Below are positions 1-10,745 of a stretch of 64,000 nt of DNA, piece by piece; position 1 is the first letter of the stretch, and each line of letters starts with the position of its first letter. The notes beneath the pieces were generated by a model, which saw nothing but the letters and a program-made list of their open reading frames with translations, searched no databases and had not been told where the DNA came from. This DNA is from Calamus simplicifolius (Eukaryota > Streptophyta > Magnoliopsida > Arecales > Arecaceae), in NCBI GenBank assembly GCA_900491605.1, contig UESW01005013.1:302353-366352 (forward strand), given 5' to 3'. Made by a program: the position numbers and the translations under genes.

Positions 1-9
1 CATCGTCTC

Positions 10-1370
10 TGATGATGCCCGATCGTCTGTCTCGAGCGCGAAAAAGGATGATCTGCTCACTTGATGAAGTTCTTGGCTGGCTGAATTACCTGCAAGAAGT
101 CCCAAGATCGGAGGGGTTCTCTGGTGGGGACCCTCCGATGCCCAAGTCAGTAATCGGGGTCACAGCTGAGGAAGAGCTCGAGTGAGCTCTTTAGGGCAGA
201 GAAAGCTCTGAGAGATCAAGTTTTTCTGGGATGGTGGAGTAAGAGAGTGCTTATGTTCACGTACCTGGATGTCTCGTGGACTTACCCTTTTATAGGTGGT
301 TGAGACCTGCATAGGGATTAGCTGCATGACATTCCGTGAGGGAAAAATGTCACGGGACACATGGGGGTTACGTGAACTTAGGCTGATTGGAAAGTCCTGT
401 CCCATCGGAGTGGGGAAACCGGCGGTTGGTGGGCCAAGTCCCATTAGTCGGCGGGGTCGGCCGGTAGGTGGGCCTGGTCCCATCGACGGCGTGGCCAGGT
501 GGTGCCAGTCTGAGCGGGTTAGAGTGTTGGTGGCTTTGGCAGATGCAGGGCCGCTTTGAAAGGGTCAGGGCCGCCTTGGCAATATTGGAGAAGACGGGGC
601 CGATGGGGCCGACCTGAAAAGTTTGGGGCCGCCTCGGCAACACTAGAGGAGATGGGGCCGACGGGGCCGACCTGAAAAGGTCGGGGCCGCCCCGGCATGA
701 TTGGAGAAAATGGGGCCAACGGGGCCAACCTGAAAAGGTCGAGGCCGCCTCGGCGTGACTGAAGAAACAGGGGCCGACGGGGCCGACCTGAGAAGGTCGG
801 GGCCACCTCGGCAACACTGGAGGAGACGGGGCCGACGGGGTCGACCTGAAAAGGTCGGGGACGCCCCGGCAATACTGGAGAAGTCGAGGCCGCCTCGGTC
901 GACCTGAAAAGGTCAGGGCCGCCTCGGCCGACCTGAAAAGGTCAGGGCCACCTCGGCCGACCTGAAAAGGTCAGGGCCGCCCCGGCAATACTGGAGAAGT
1001 TGGGGCCGACATGGCCAACCTGAAAAGGTCGGGGCCGCCCCAGCAATACTGGAGGAGTCGGGGCCACCTCGGACGACCTGAAAAGGTCGGGGCCGCCCCG
1101 GCAATACTGAAGGAGTCGGGGCTGCCTTGGCCGAACTAAAAAGGTCGGGGCCGCCCCAGCAATACTGGAGGAGTTGGGGCCGCCTCGGCTGACCTGAAAA
1201 GGTCGGGGCCGCCCCGATAATACTGAAGAAGTCGGGGCCGCCTTGGCCGACCTGAAAAGGTCGGGGCCGCCCCAGCAATACTGGAGAAGTCGGGCTGCCT
1301 CGGCATGAAGGTCCATGTCACGTGGTTGATTTTGTCATAATTACCCCTGTGGCTTTTATTAGCCACATCA
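10..1370 (-). repeat. 3' LTR of the gypsy element (1,361 bp)
   Basis: Read on the minus strand it begins TGATGTGGC and ends GGGCATCATCA. The U3 part (about 570-1310) is a tandem array of units of about 58 bp. A TATA box (TATAAAAG on the minus strand) lies at 287-294. It is 260 bp longer than its partner at 5289-6389, mainly because it holds more array units (about 13 against 8). The proline- and arginine-rich open frames inside are products of the repeat. Confidence 0.88.
570..1310. repeat. LTR tandem array, about 58-bp units with hairpins
   Basis: About 13 units. Each has a core of CCGACCT-GAAA-AGGTCGG, a 7-bp inverted repeat around a GAAA loop, followed by GGGGCCGCCCCGGCAATACT or a variant. 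Cores start near 611, 669, 727, 785, 843, 901, 930, 959, 1016, 1074, 1133, 1190 and 1249. Two neighbouring cores near 901-960 are only 29 bp apart, a half-unit. The homologous array in the other LTR has about 8 cores (5889-6300). Confidence 0.85.
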
Positions 1371-1385
1371 GATGCCCCCCGCTCC
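1371..1385 (-). other. Polypurine tract of the gypsy element
   Basis: The minus strand reads GGAGCGGGGGGCATC immediately before the LTR start TGATGTGG. This is the expected place for plus-strand DNA priming, and it fixes the element's orientation as minus. Confidence 0.65.
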
Positions 1386-1771
1386 TGAGCGCGAAGGGCC
1401 ATGTGCCAGCTGTTCTTTGGGCGAAAGGGGCACAAAAATTCAAAAATTGATGACCAATTAAGGGCGCCTTGCTCGGCGGCTAAGCTGGCGTGCCTTCCCG
1501 AGGCAACATCTCTTCGAAAATCTTCAGAATTGTGTGGTAGGTGAAAGCTGACGTTGGCATTGGTTGTTTCGAAGGGACGCCTTTTTGAAGGACGAAAAAG
1601 GTGGGCATCATCATTGCTTCTCAAGTACCATCATTGGTCGGGGATCCCGCTCCTTGACTGAACTGAGGCGGCGTGTCTCGGGCGCGGGCGAGATGGTCGG
1701 CGCCTGAGGATGCGATGCAATAGGTGAAATCCACACGGCGAACTCTAGGGTGGAGCGATTTGAAATGGGGG

Positions 1772-1779
1772 TATAAAAG
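1772..1779 (+). promoter_or_regulatory. TATA box for the antisense gene
   Basis: TATAAAAG on the plus strand, 158 bp upstream of the first ATG (1930) of the antisense gene and outside the LTR. A start of transcription near 1800-1810 would give a leader of about 120-130 nt. The position suggests an internal promoter separate from the LTR promoter; expression was not tested. Confidence 0.5.
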
Positions 1780-2784
1780 GCACCCCCTGGGCTCAGGGGA
1801 GAGCTTTACACTCCAATCGTTTCCTCGCTTTCTCCCCTCTTGAGCTCCCTTGCAAACCAAGACCTTCAGCCTTCGTCTTCTGACCAACTTTTAGGTTACT
1901 TTCCATTTTTCACCCTTCACCTTTGACCCATGGACTGTAGAGCCATTAGAGAGGGTAAGAAACCAGTAGTAGATTCACCTCCTTCCCTTGGTAAGGACCA
2001 GACTTCACCCGTTAGCCAAATGTCTCGGCCATTAGGTGGGATCACAATCCGCGACCGGCCGGGGATGAGCGACCAACTATTTGCCCAAGTCCCTCCAGTG
2101 AGAGCGGTTCCCCTTTCCTCCCGACGTCCGGCATATCCTCCGACTGCTAGCCTCGATCCGCGGGGCCGGGGGGGATCGCCTCCACCATGACCCCCGAAGA
2201 GGTAGAGGCCCTTATGGTCATGTATAGGGTTCCCGACTTTATCCACCTATCCGCACCGGGACCTGAAGACAGGGTGACCTCCTCCCTTCCGAGTTGGGTT
2301 GCCCTGTATGAAGAGTTCTTTCGGTGCGGGCTACGACTTTTTTCACCCCTTCTTCCTAAACCTTCTGAATAGATATAGGTTAGTGTCGGCACAGTTGACT
2401 CCGAACTCGATTCGGATCTTCTGCGCCTTTGTCATCCTTTGCCATTTCCAAGGTTCCACGACCAGCTTATCTCTGTTCTGGGCTCTTTACAAACTCCGTC
2501 GCCAGGGTGAGGGAGCCTGTGGGTATTTACCGCCAAGCCGGGTAGGACCCTTCCATTAGGTCTTCCATCCAAAATTAGGGGGTGAAAATCTCGGTACCTT
2601 TTCGCCCATGTGGAGGGAGTGAGGACCGATTGGGGGGAGCCGAACGTCAGCTCCAACGAGAATTCGGTGGTGAATGATAAGGACGGGGAGCTCTTCCGCC
2701 ATTTTTTGAATTCCCAGATCCCCTCCTACAAAGAACTCCTGTCCGAGGAGAATTTGTATGAGGCCGAGTTGGCTTCGGCAGCCG

Positions 2785-2902
2785 GTGAGCACAGAAGCAC
2801 ATTCCTCTCACCCTTGACCGGACGCCACCTTTGCCCATTCCAAAAGAATTTTTCTTTTCTTCTTTTCTTCTTTTCTTGTACCGACATTTATTCCTTGTGC
2901 AG
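2785..2902 (+). other. Intron 1 of the antisense gene
   Basis: 118 bp. The donor is GCCG|GTGAGC and the acceptor is CTTGTGCAG|CAATG, preceded by a pyrimidine tract (about 2849-2880). Removing it joins the reading frame of 2610-2784 to the frame leading into 3061-3552. Confidence 0.65.
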
Positions 2903-3552
2903 CAATGAAGAGATTGGAGACTGTCCTGCATCAGAAGAGATTGGCAGCAGTCGAGCAAGCCAGGCCGGCTAAGAGGGCGTGAAAGAAAGCTCAGGCCGAG
3001 CAGGCCCGACCCCCGAAGACCCCAGCAGTCCATGAGCCCACGGACGAGCCGGCTGGGGAGATGCCGATTGAAAGGGTTGTCCCCGCCCCGGCCGATGCTG
3101 AGAGAGAAGAGGGGGAGATCCCGGTCACCACCATGGTGGTACTGGACCCTGAGGAAGAGACCCCCGTCGCCGCAGAATTGATCGAGGTGGAGCAAGCCGT
3201 GGTTGCAGGCGACCTCCCAGTTCCCGCCGAGCCGGAGGTGGAGAAGGCTCCCCCATCTGCCGGAGAGGGGGAGATAGCAATCAGGAGCTCCAACGTCGGG
3301 GAAAGGAGGCCCATCCAGCATAGGTCCGAGCCGGGGAGCTCATCCCGGCGATCCGTGCGCCGTCCGACTCACCGACTGGCCGACGAGCCGTTAGGGGGGG
3401 TGGCACGACCTGCACCCAAATATTCCACCATGGAGGACGTCGCACGAGCTGTCGTCCTTCTTTCAAGGGCACGAACCTCCGAGACCGACGAGGAGATGGG
3501 GCAGCAGTCCCATGCCACCATCCTTGATAGGGTGATGGTGAACATTCCCCAG

Positions 3553-3602
3553 GTAACCCTTCGGTCCTAGCTTCTTTCCGACATGACCTGATTGCTTTGC
3601 AG
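3553..3602 (+). other. Possible intron 2 of the antisense gene
   Basis: 50 bp. The donor is CCCCAG|GTAACC and the acceptor is GCTTTGCAG|CTGATG. Splicing keeps phase 0 and joins exon 2 to the coiled-coil exon. It is short for a plant intron, so splicing is less certain than for intron 1. Confidence 0.45.
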
Positions 3603-4261
3603 CTGATGAATTTTTTGGTACAGCTGGTCAATGGGGCCTTTGCCCTCCGCTAGGCGGTGACCAACACGGGGGAGGTGCTCTCGCACACCCTAGACAGGGT
3701 CGAGAAGTATAAAGGACAAAGCCGGGCGATGTTTGAGAGGTTGGCTCAGCAGCAGGCGGAGGCCAAGGCCCGGGAAGAGGGCCTGGGCGGCCAATTGAGG
3801 GAGGCGAAGTGCCGGACCGAGGTTGAGAGCAACCGAGCTTCCGCGGCCGAAAATAAGTTGGCGCTAGTGTCAGCCAGGTTGGAGGCGGCCAACAAAAGAA
3901 TTGAGGAGCTAACTTGCAAGCTCCAGCGGTTGGAGAGCCGAGCGGACACAGCCATGGACGAGGTCCGGGCTGTGATGGAGAAGGCCATCGCGGCAGAGAG
4001 GGCGGCGGTCGATGCGGGCCATGAGCGGGCCAGGGCGGTGGCCCACGCTCATGAAGTCAGCGCCCGCGCCGAGGAGGCCGAGAGCCGGGCTTGGGAGGCT
4101 GAGACGCGGGCCAGAGAGGCCGAGGCGAAGATCGAGGAGGCCGAGGTGAAAGTTCGGAGGGCCGAGGCGAAAACCAAGGAGGTTAAGGCTTGAGTCGAGA
4201 CCGTTGTGGCCAACTACAAAATCCCAAAGTGGCTCTCCCTCCTTCTGACGTACAGAGAGGA

Positions 4262-5192
4262 GGCTGTCAGCAACCCTCGGGATCTAGCGGCAGGCGTCAA
4301 AATATGCCAAAAGGCCCTTTCAAGCTCTCGAAAGGAGTCGATGCTGTAAGGAGACAGGCGCGAGTGCCAGGCGCAGGTAGCTTTCCGTAGAGTGGCGGGG
4401 AAAGCCTTGCATAGAAGGGTGTCTGTAGCACCCTAGACCTGCATCATGGCCTTGTAGCTCTCGAGATGGTCGAGAGGATCCATCGTCCCATCGTACGGAT
4501 CGATTTGAGGAAAATGAAATCTGGAGGGCACAGGCTCCTCCAATATCCGGCAGGTATAGGGAGGATGAGTATCATACTCTACTTCCGGCTGGTTGTTGAT
4601 CTTCCTGGAGAGCTCGTCCAGTCGCCGATGGTACTCGTCCATGCATTCCTCCGCCTGGCGATTGATCATCGGGGCCCTCCTGGATGGTTCAGAGGATGAG
4701 GAAGAAGAAGAAGAGGATGGAGACGGTGCGGAAAGTGGGACTTCCGATTTGGCTCCTCCTGGTAGCGTGGCCCTGGAGGTAACTTGCTCGGGCCACCGTT
4801 GGAGGATCATGGCCACTTGAGGGGCACACGACGGGGCTTTCTGGGAGAAGCTGGGCGATGGCCTGGTTCTTGCTGGGGAGAGCCCTCACAATGGGGCTTC
4901 CTGGGGGAAGCCGGGCGATGGCCTGGTTCTTGCTGGGGAGAGCCTCCCCTTGCAAACTGTTGGCTGGCGGGGGCAGCTGTCTGATGCTGGGTGGCCACGG
5001 ACTGTTGCTCCTGGAGTCCGTGGACCATGGTAGTAAGAGCTTGGACCTGTTGGGTAAGAGCTGCCAGCTATTTTGCAGTTGGGGCAGCTGCATCTGGTTG
5101 CGGGCAGGTGACGGGAGGATCGGCAGCAGGTTCGTTGGTCTCCTGCTGCCTAGCTGGGGAAAGATGCCCCCTAGGGTGACTGGCAGAGGCAT
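4262..5192 (-). pseudogene. gag: Gag N-terminal part of the gypsy element, truncated
   Basis: Minus-strand gag remnant. Its best-kept part (4816 down to 4433) has the gypsy Gag signature IDPYDGTMDPLDHLESYKAM near its C-terminus, after a serine run and a RQAEECMDEYHRRLDEL helix. Reading through a TAG at 4433-4435 (probably an old CAG), Gag similarity continues (LLCKAFPATLRKA) to about 4262, where it stops. The N-terminal part (5192-4820) is Pro/Gln-rich and frame-shifted. It contains a 60-bp tandem duplication (4833-4893 and 4893-4953). The rest of gag and all of pol are missing. Confidence 0.65.
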
Positions 5193-5265
5193 CCTGAGCC
5201 CGTGTCATCACCATTATTGAGGGAGAGAAAAGAGAAGTACTGCAGGGTCCGGGTCTTCCTTTCCT

Positions 5266-5288
5266 TCCCCCTACCTAGCGCGCCAATC
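5266..5288 (-). other. Primer-binding site of the gypsy element
   Basis: Directly inside the 5' LTR the minus strand reads GATTGGCGCGCTAGGTAGGG. This resembles the non-methionine tRNA primer sites (TGGCGC...) of Tat-type gypsy elements. It is not the initiator-Met site TGGTATCAGAGC. The exact tRNA was not determined. Confidence 0.6.
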
Positions 5289-6389
5289 TGATGACGCCCA
5301 ATCGTCTATCTCGAGCGCGGGAAAGGATGATCTTCTCGCTTGATGAAGTTCTTGGCTGACTGGATTACCTGCAAGAAGTCCCAAGACTGGAGGGGTTCTC
5401 CGGTGAGGACCCTCCGATGCCCAAGTTAGTAATCGGGGTCACAGCTGAGGAAGAGCTCAAGTGAGCTCTTTAGGGCAGAGAAAGCTTTGAGAGATCGAGT
5501 TTTTTTGGGATGGTGGAGTAAGAGAGTGCTTATGTTTGCATACCTGGATGTCTCATAGACTTACCCTTTTATAGGTGGTTGAGACCCGCATAGGGATTAA
5601 CTGCATGACATTCCGTGAGGGAGAAATGTCCGCGGGACACGTGGCGGTTACGTGAACTTAAGCTGATTGGAAAGTCATGTCCTATCGGAGTGGAGAAACC
5701 GGCGGTTGGTGGGCCAAGTCCCATCAGTCGGTGGGGTCGGCCGGTAGGTGGGCCTGGTCCCTTCGACGGCGTGGCCAGGTGGTGCCAGTCTGAGCAGGTC
5801 AGAGGGTTGGTGGCTTTGGCAGATGCAGGGCCACTTTGAAAGGGTCGGGGCCACCTCGGCAATACTGCAGAAGATGGGGCTGACGTGGCCGACCTGAAAA
5901 GGTTAGGGCCGCCTCGGCAACACTAGAGAGACGGGGCCGACGGGACCGACCTGAAAAGGTTGGGGCCGCCCCGGCATGACTGGAGAAAATGGGGTCGACG
6001 GGGCTGACCTTAAAAGGTCGGGGCCGCCTCGGCGTGACGGGAGAAACAGGGGCCGATGGGGCCGACCTGAGAAGGTCGGGGCTGCCTCAGCAACACTGGA
6101 GGAGACGGGGCCGACGGGCCGACCTGAAAGGTCGGGGCTGCCTCGACAATACTGGAGAAGTCGGGGCCACTTCGGTCGACCTAAAAAGGTCGGGGCCGTC
6201 CCGGCAATATTGGAGAAGTTGGGGCCGCCTCGGCCGACCTGAAAAGGTCGGGGCTGCCCCGGCAATACTGGAGGAGTCGGGGCCACCTCGGTCGACCTGA
6301 AAAGGTCGAGGCCGCCCCGGCAATACTGAAAAAGTTGAGGCCGCCTCGACATGAAGGTTCATGTCACGTGGCTTTTATTAGCCACATCA
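5289..6389 (-). repeat. 5' LTR of the gypsy element (1,101 bp)
   Basis: Matches 10-1370 along its whole length except for fewer array units (about 5880-6330). The minus-strand TATA box TATAAAAG is at 5566-5573, so transcription would run toward lower coordinates into gag. It ends in the same terminal bases as its partner and is followed by the GTCTC target-site copy at 6390-6394. Confidence 0.88.
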
Positions 6390-6394
6390 GTCTC

Positions 6395-8362
6395 TATCAA
6401 ATAATTTTTTTTTTAAAATTAAATTATTTATGGATGCAAAACCATTTCAGCATCATCGAAGGTGAGCGGTGTCAGGGTTAAAATGTCATCACCGATAAAC
6501 CGTCGCTCCAAGTAACAATTTATTTTATTTTATTTATTTTTTGATAACTATGAAAAATCGTCATTCTATCTAACGATTTCTAAGAAATTAAAAAAAAGAA
6601 AAAGAAAAGAAAAGAAAACATGACTCGTCGCACCGAAAACGTCACCCCAATTGGCGATTTCTCATTGCCGCTTGCCATCACCATCGGCCAACACATCCCA
6701 TGCAACGGGTATTACTAGCATTCCATAAGTAGAATGAATTATTGCGGCCTTCTTTTCTTGCTTGTCTTCGTAGCCAGTGGATTTGTAGAGTAAGGGTTTG
6801 TTAGTTCTTTCAACGGGAAAGGAAGAATGAAAAAGATAAAAAGAAGGAAAGGATTGTTATCCCTTTTTTTATTTAAAAAATAATTTATATTTATTTTATT
6901 TGGATAAATAAAAGAAAAGAAAAGAAAAGAAAATTATATTTATAAAATTATAAATATTTCTTATCATGAAAGAAATTTAAATTAATTTTTAAAAATAAAA
7001 TTAAAAAAGATGAAGAAAAGTTATAAAACTATTCCCTTTCACTCTTTACCCCTTATTTGACAGTGAAAATAATAATAATAATAACTTTTTAAAGACAAGC
7101 CACCTTATTCCCCTCCCCCTCATTAACCTCCATCCAAACAAATCTTCATTTTTTTTATAAAAAATAAAAGAATGCACAATATATATTTGCCTCATTCTTT
7201 TTCAAAAATGATAAAGGACCATAAAATTCATTAAACTCATACTTAAAATTGAATTCATGAATTTTAGCTTACACTAATTATCAAAATCTAATCAATTATG
7301 GTAAACAAAAGAAAGTTTACTATATTATTGCCAAGTGTCATGTCTCATTTAATGTCCTTAAATGTATACCTTTTCTTTGTTAAGCTATTCACTTCTTACT
7401 TAAGTTATGTTTCTGGCATTACTGTTGCTATTAGAGTTTTTGCTAGTAGAATTTTTATTCAAAAGCTTTAAATATTTGATAACTACATTTTTTAAGTATT
7501 GTAAGCTTTATATCTATCTAGTAACCGAGCTCAAAAGGCACTTTTACAATGAGAAAATCATGATAAAGAATATGTTATAGCATATTCAACCATCTAGCTA
7601 TTTGCTCATTAAGAACTATAGTGATAAAATATCATAATTCATCAATTGTCATAATAATGTTGGAATATAATAATAGAGTTAAACTTGACTATATTGATAT
7701 ATATAGCCAAGCCCAAATCTGATCACATTCTTTATTCTTAAAGATATAAAGTAAAAAAGTCACTTGTTAACCATTGTTTGTACTCCTTTTTCCTCTATGA
7801 TGATAGCAATGAAAATCAATGGATCACCATGCACCATACTTAAATAGTTTTAGCAATTAAATTAGAGTTCAATTGGTGGTGGTTATAAAACATTCAGGGA
7901 CAAACACATGCATGGGGACCATTTTTTCTTTTTTTACATGCTATGGTCTCCATGAACATCCATCTAAGTAATGCTAACATTTCACGATCCAATATGTTTG
8001 TTGCGAGACTCCTTCACTATGAATTCTTGATGCCTCATTAAAGAATAAAGCTTCATAACCATTTTTATATCATCCTTGAAGGGAAATAATAATTCTTTAA
8101 AGAGCAGTTGTGATTCATTCCAACTCTTGAGCCTCAAAACTAATGGCTCCCATATGGCATTAATAACCTTTCCTTTTAATTTAGTTTGGAAGGGGCACAT
8201 ATATCCGTGACTCAAATCAAAATAGCAACTACATAGGAGGACTCTATATGATCCTCTGAGCCATGTTCTAGTTCATGCTCCTTTTTTTTTCATTACTAGT
8301 CAAAAGGTGCAATCTATCCCTTTGATGAACAAGCTTTTCTATAGCATTGAAATCAATGGTAA
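6395..8362. other. AT-rich intergenic DNA, no gene recognised
   Basis: Many A/T runs and AAAAG repeats. A short stretch near 6440-6700 is less AT-rich and may be a decayed repeat. A 77-codon open frame on the minus strand at 7982-8215 has no motif I can name. Confidence 0.6.
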
Positions 8363-9115
8363 CTATTGAGGAGCGCAGAATACCCCCAAGATCACGGCTA
8401 TAGCGTATATGAGTAATACAAAAATCTTTTACCGTTCTAATCTATGAGTATAAGATTATACCTTCAGCTTGAACGTTGGAACACTTCGAGATTGCTCGAT
8501 CTCAAACTTTTAGCCTTCCGCCGTATTTCCAAAGATTTCTCTCGGCCGACCTAGGGTATTAACTTGAGAGGGTAGGCTACATGGATTAAAAAAGAGATTC
8601 AATTACGTGAATGTTAAGAATGAGCCTTAAGGCTATCCACCAATTACTTCATTATATTATCCAAACTTCCATCCACTTGCATAAGCTTAAGGGGATATCA
8701 TCAATCCAAATTAACAGGATGTGGATTCCTTCAACTATTAATATTCACCATATATATAATGTTATTGCCCAACCTACTGAGTTAATTGACTCATCTAGAA
8801 TCTCACTCTATGTGTAATCATAATCACTACATACACGTGTCTAGAAATAAAATTCGGATTAAGAGCATAAGTAATCATAATATTCATGAGTTTTAAATTA
8901 TTTTATAAAGTCAGTATAAAATAATTAACTCAACTGGGTCCTGTTCAATACACACAAAGTGTACTAGCACAAATAGTTAGAATAAACATAGTATACTTTT
9001 GTGCTACAGTTCTACTGATGGTGTGTCCAATGTGAACAATAAACTTGTAATGATAGTCTTCTGTGTGTAAGCCGTACTCACATAGATCAAATACTCTTGT
9101 AAATACTTGCACATA
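8363..9115 (-). repeat. Decayed LTR fragment, same family as the copia at 27207
   Basis: The reverse complement matches the LTRs at 27207-28429 and 33941-35162: the terminal GGAGCGC block, the CGTATATGAGTAATAC block, TCTCGGCCGACCTAGGGT, and CTGTTCAATACACACAAAGT with the following text. The match ends inside the LTR near 9115, so the 5' end (about 90 bp) is missing, and there are internal deletions. No primer-binding site or gag follows, so it is a truncated solo LTR. Confidence 0.75.
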
Positions 9116-10153
9116 TATTGATTTGAGCTACGCATTTAGTTGGCCATACTATTAAGTTATCTAATACATCATCAATTATCATTCCATTCCTCATTCGTAA
9201 TTTAAAAAGGCATATATTTTGAAATAGAATGATAAACAATTAGATCCAACCTTGCTTACTTTTGATTTGAGCTACGCTTTAGTTGGCCATCTATGTTATC
9301 TAATATACTCATCAATTATCATTCCATGGTCGGGACCATTGTAATGAAGTCCTTTCATGCCACTCTATTTAAATGAATAAAATTTATTAGTGGTCTACTC
9401 ATGCTCATTCTGAAATAAAAGTTAATAAAAATATTGAGTAAACTGAACTTGCAATATTATTAAAGAAAAGTTTAACTACAAGAGAATAAAATCTCAGAAG
9501 AAATATCGAGTAGATCTCCTGAGAATTTCAAAAAAGACATACTTCATCTTTATCAACTAAATTGTTTAATATTTCTTGCAACTCTCCCTTCAGTCTTTGA
9601 TACTGATTAATTTTTTTAAATATTTGTATTAGTAAATTCATGATTTTACTAAAAACTAGTAGGCATCGTTATATATATAAGTTTTAATGGGACTACGGCA
9701 TAAAATCCACTGCATATAAAGGATTTAAAAGCTAAACAACTGATAATAGAGAAGAGCATAATTTAAAATATGCAGGCATTATACATCATAAGGGATACAA
9801 AAGTTCTATCATTGTTCCTGTGTTTATACTTTAAACGGGGAGATTAAAGCACTAGAATGTCTTTGATACAACATAACTTAATTCAAGTATCAACTCCAAA
9901 AACCAACCTTATTATCAAATGATGTAGTGGAGCATGCCTGATAAATAATTGACAAATTAAATGAAAAATTGAAACAGAAAAACAAATAAAATTGAATTAT
10001 TAGCTTATCGAGAGATCAAATTAATTAAGATTAAGCAGGGCTTTCTAGCATACCAATCACCGTCAGAATTAAAGGGGATTAAATATGCACCCACTTCACA
10101 TGCCATATATAATCAATTTTTTATAAAAATTGTAATGTCGCACATAACTACTG
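9116..10153. other. Intergenic DNA with a short local duplication
   Basis: The phrase TTGATTTGAGCTACGC followed by TTAGTTGGCCAT occurs at about 9120 and 9258, with ATCAATTATCATTCCAT after both, so a segment of about 140 bp is duplicated. Nothing else is recognised. Confidence 0.5.
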
Positions 10154-10745
10154 TGATGCCCTCCTAATAGTCGCACATAAAAAATTGGAAGTTGGTTGTA
10201 TGGTTTATAACCGGTTAAGAAAGATGGACAAATATCAATTGGATCCCTTTGGGCTGTGGTGGCTCAAGTTGGCGTGGACCTTGTCCATTTTGCTTTCTTG
10301 TTACGAAACGGGCTCGTAGGTGCTACGCGCCCAGGGCTCGGTTCGTTGCAATATGGTATCAGAGCTATGCATCAGCCGAAAGTGCAGGAGCTAAAGTGCT
10401 ACATTAATGGAAGCCATCTTTTGAACATGTGGGAGCCACAGGGCAAAGTGCTATATTGATGGGTGCCACCTCTTGAATCTATGGGGCCACCTCTAGAATC
10501 ATGCATGCCTGATGGTTGTGATCAATTACCTCTGACGACGAGAATGTCGTCTATGTAAGAAGGTAAATTATGATGCCCCTTCCAATAGTTTCATATCGAA
10601 AAATTGGGGAGTTGGTTGTATAATTTATAACCGTTAAGAAAGATGGACAAGTACCAATTAGATCTCTTTTGGACTATGGTGATCTAAATTGATGTGAACC
10701 TTATCCGTCTTACTTTCTTGTAATAAAATAGGCTCATGGGTGCTG
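10154..10745 (+). mobile_element. TRIM-like miniature LTR retrotransposon
   Basis: Two direct repeats of about 175-197 bp, both starting TGATGCCC (10154-10350 and 10571 to about 10745), flank an internal part of about 220 bp. A perfect initiator-Met primer-binding site TGGTATCAGAGC lies at 10354-10365, three bases inside the first repeat. The last 30 bp of the right repeat do not match the left, so the right end is degraded and no target-site duplication is visible. There is no coding capacity, as in known TRIM elements. Confidence 0.7.

Larger units (their letters stand above)
1930..4348 (+). pseudogene. Antisense ORF gene of gypsy element (Transposase_28-like), decayed
   Basis: A gene inside the gypsy element but on the opposite strand. 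Read with two introns and a few frame shifts it gives: an N-terminal region from ATG 1930 or 2187 (CACCATGA context); a domain at about 2187-2559 with YRVPDF, GLRLF, AQLTPNS and FWALYKL, which I recognise as the plant domain Pfam calls putative gypsy-type transposon (Transposase_28); a linker to 2784; exon 2 (2903-3552), rich in Ala, Pro and Glu; exon 3 (3603 on), an Ala/Glu/Arg-rich coiled coil of about 180 residues. Breaks: frame changes near 2187, in the T-run near 2340, and between 2559 and 2610; in-frame stops at 2980 (TGA), 3651 (TAG) and 4191 (TGA); terminal stop near 4346. The function of this family is unknown. It is inactive as read. Confidence 0.6.
10..6389 (-). mobile_element. Non-autonomous Ty3/gypsy LTR retrotransposon (Tat/Retand/RIRE2-like)
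   Basis: A complete element bounded by two LTRs that start with TG and end with CA, flanked by a perfect 5-bp target-site duplication GTCTC (5-9 and 6390-6394). Orientation is minus: a G-rich polypurine tract abuts the LTR at 1371, and a primer-binding-site-like TGGCGCGCTAGGTAGG lies just inside the LTR at 5288. Inside are the first part of gag on the minus strand and a long gene on the plus strand running against it. No protease, reverse transcriptase, RNase H or integrase motif was found in any frame, so the element depends on a helper. An antisense extra ORF downstream of pol is a known feature of Tat-lineage gypsy elements; the lineage call is inferred from that ORF, the PBS-like sequence and the gag motif. 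Confidence 0.85.

Noticed and set aside
368..1316. Several Pro/Arg-rich minus-strand open frames (PRPFQVG repeats) in the left LTR
   Set aside because: They mirror the 58-bp GC-rich tandem array, overlap in different frames and recur in the other LTR; no sign of selection as protein.
2610..4193. Captured host gene inside the gypsy element
   Set aside because: The domain order matches the antisense ORF known from Tat-type gypsy elements, so capture is not needed to explain it.
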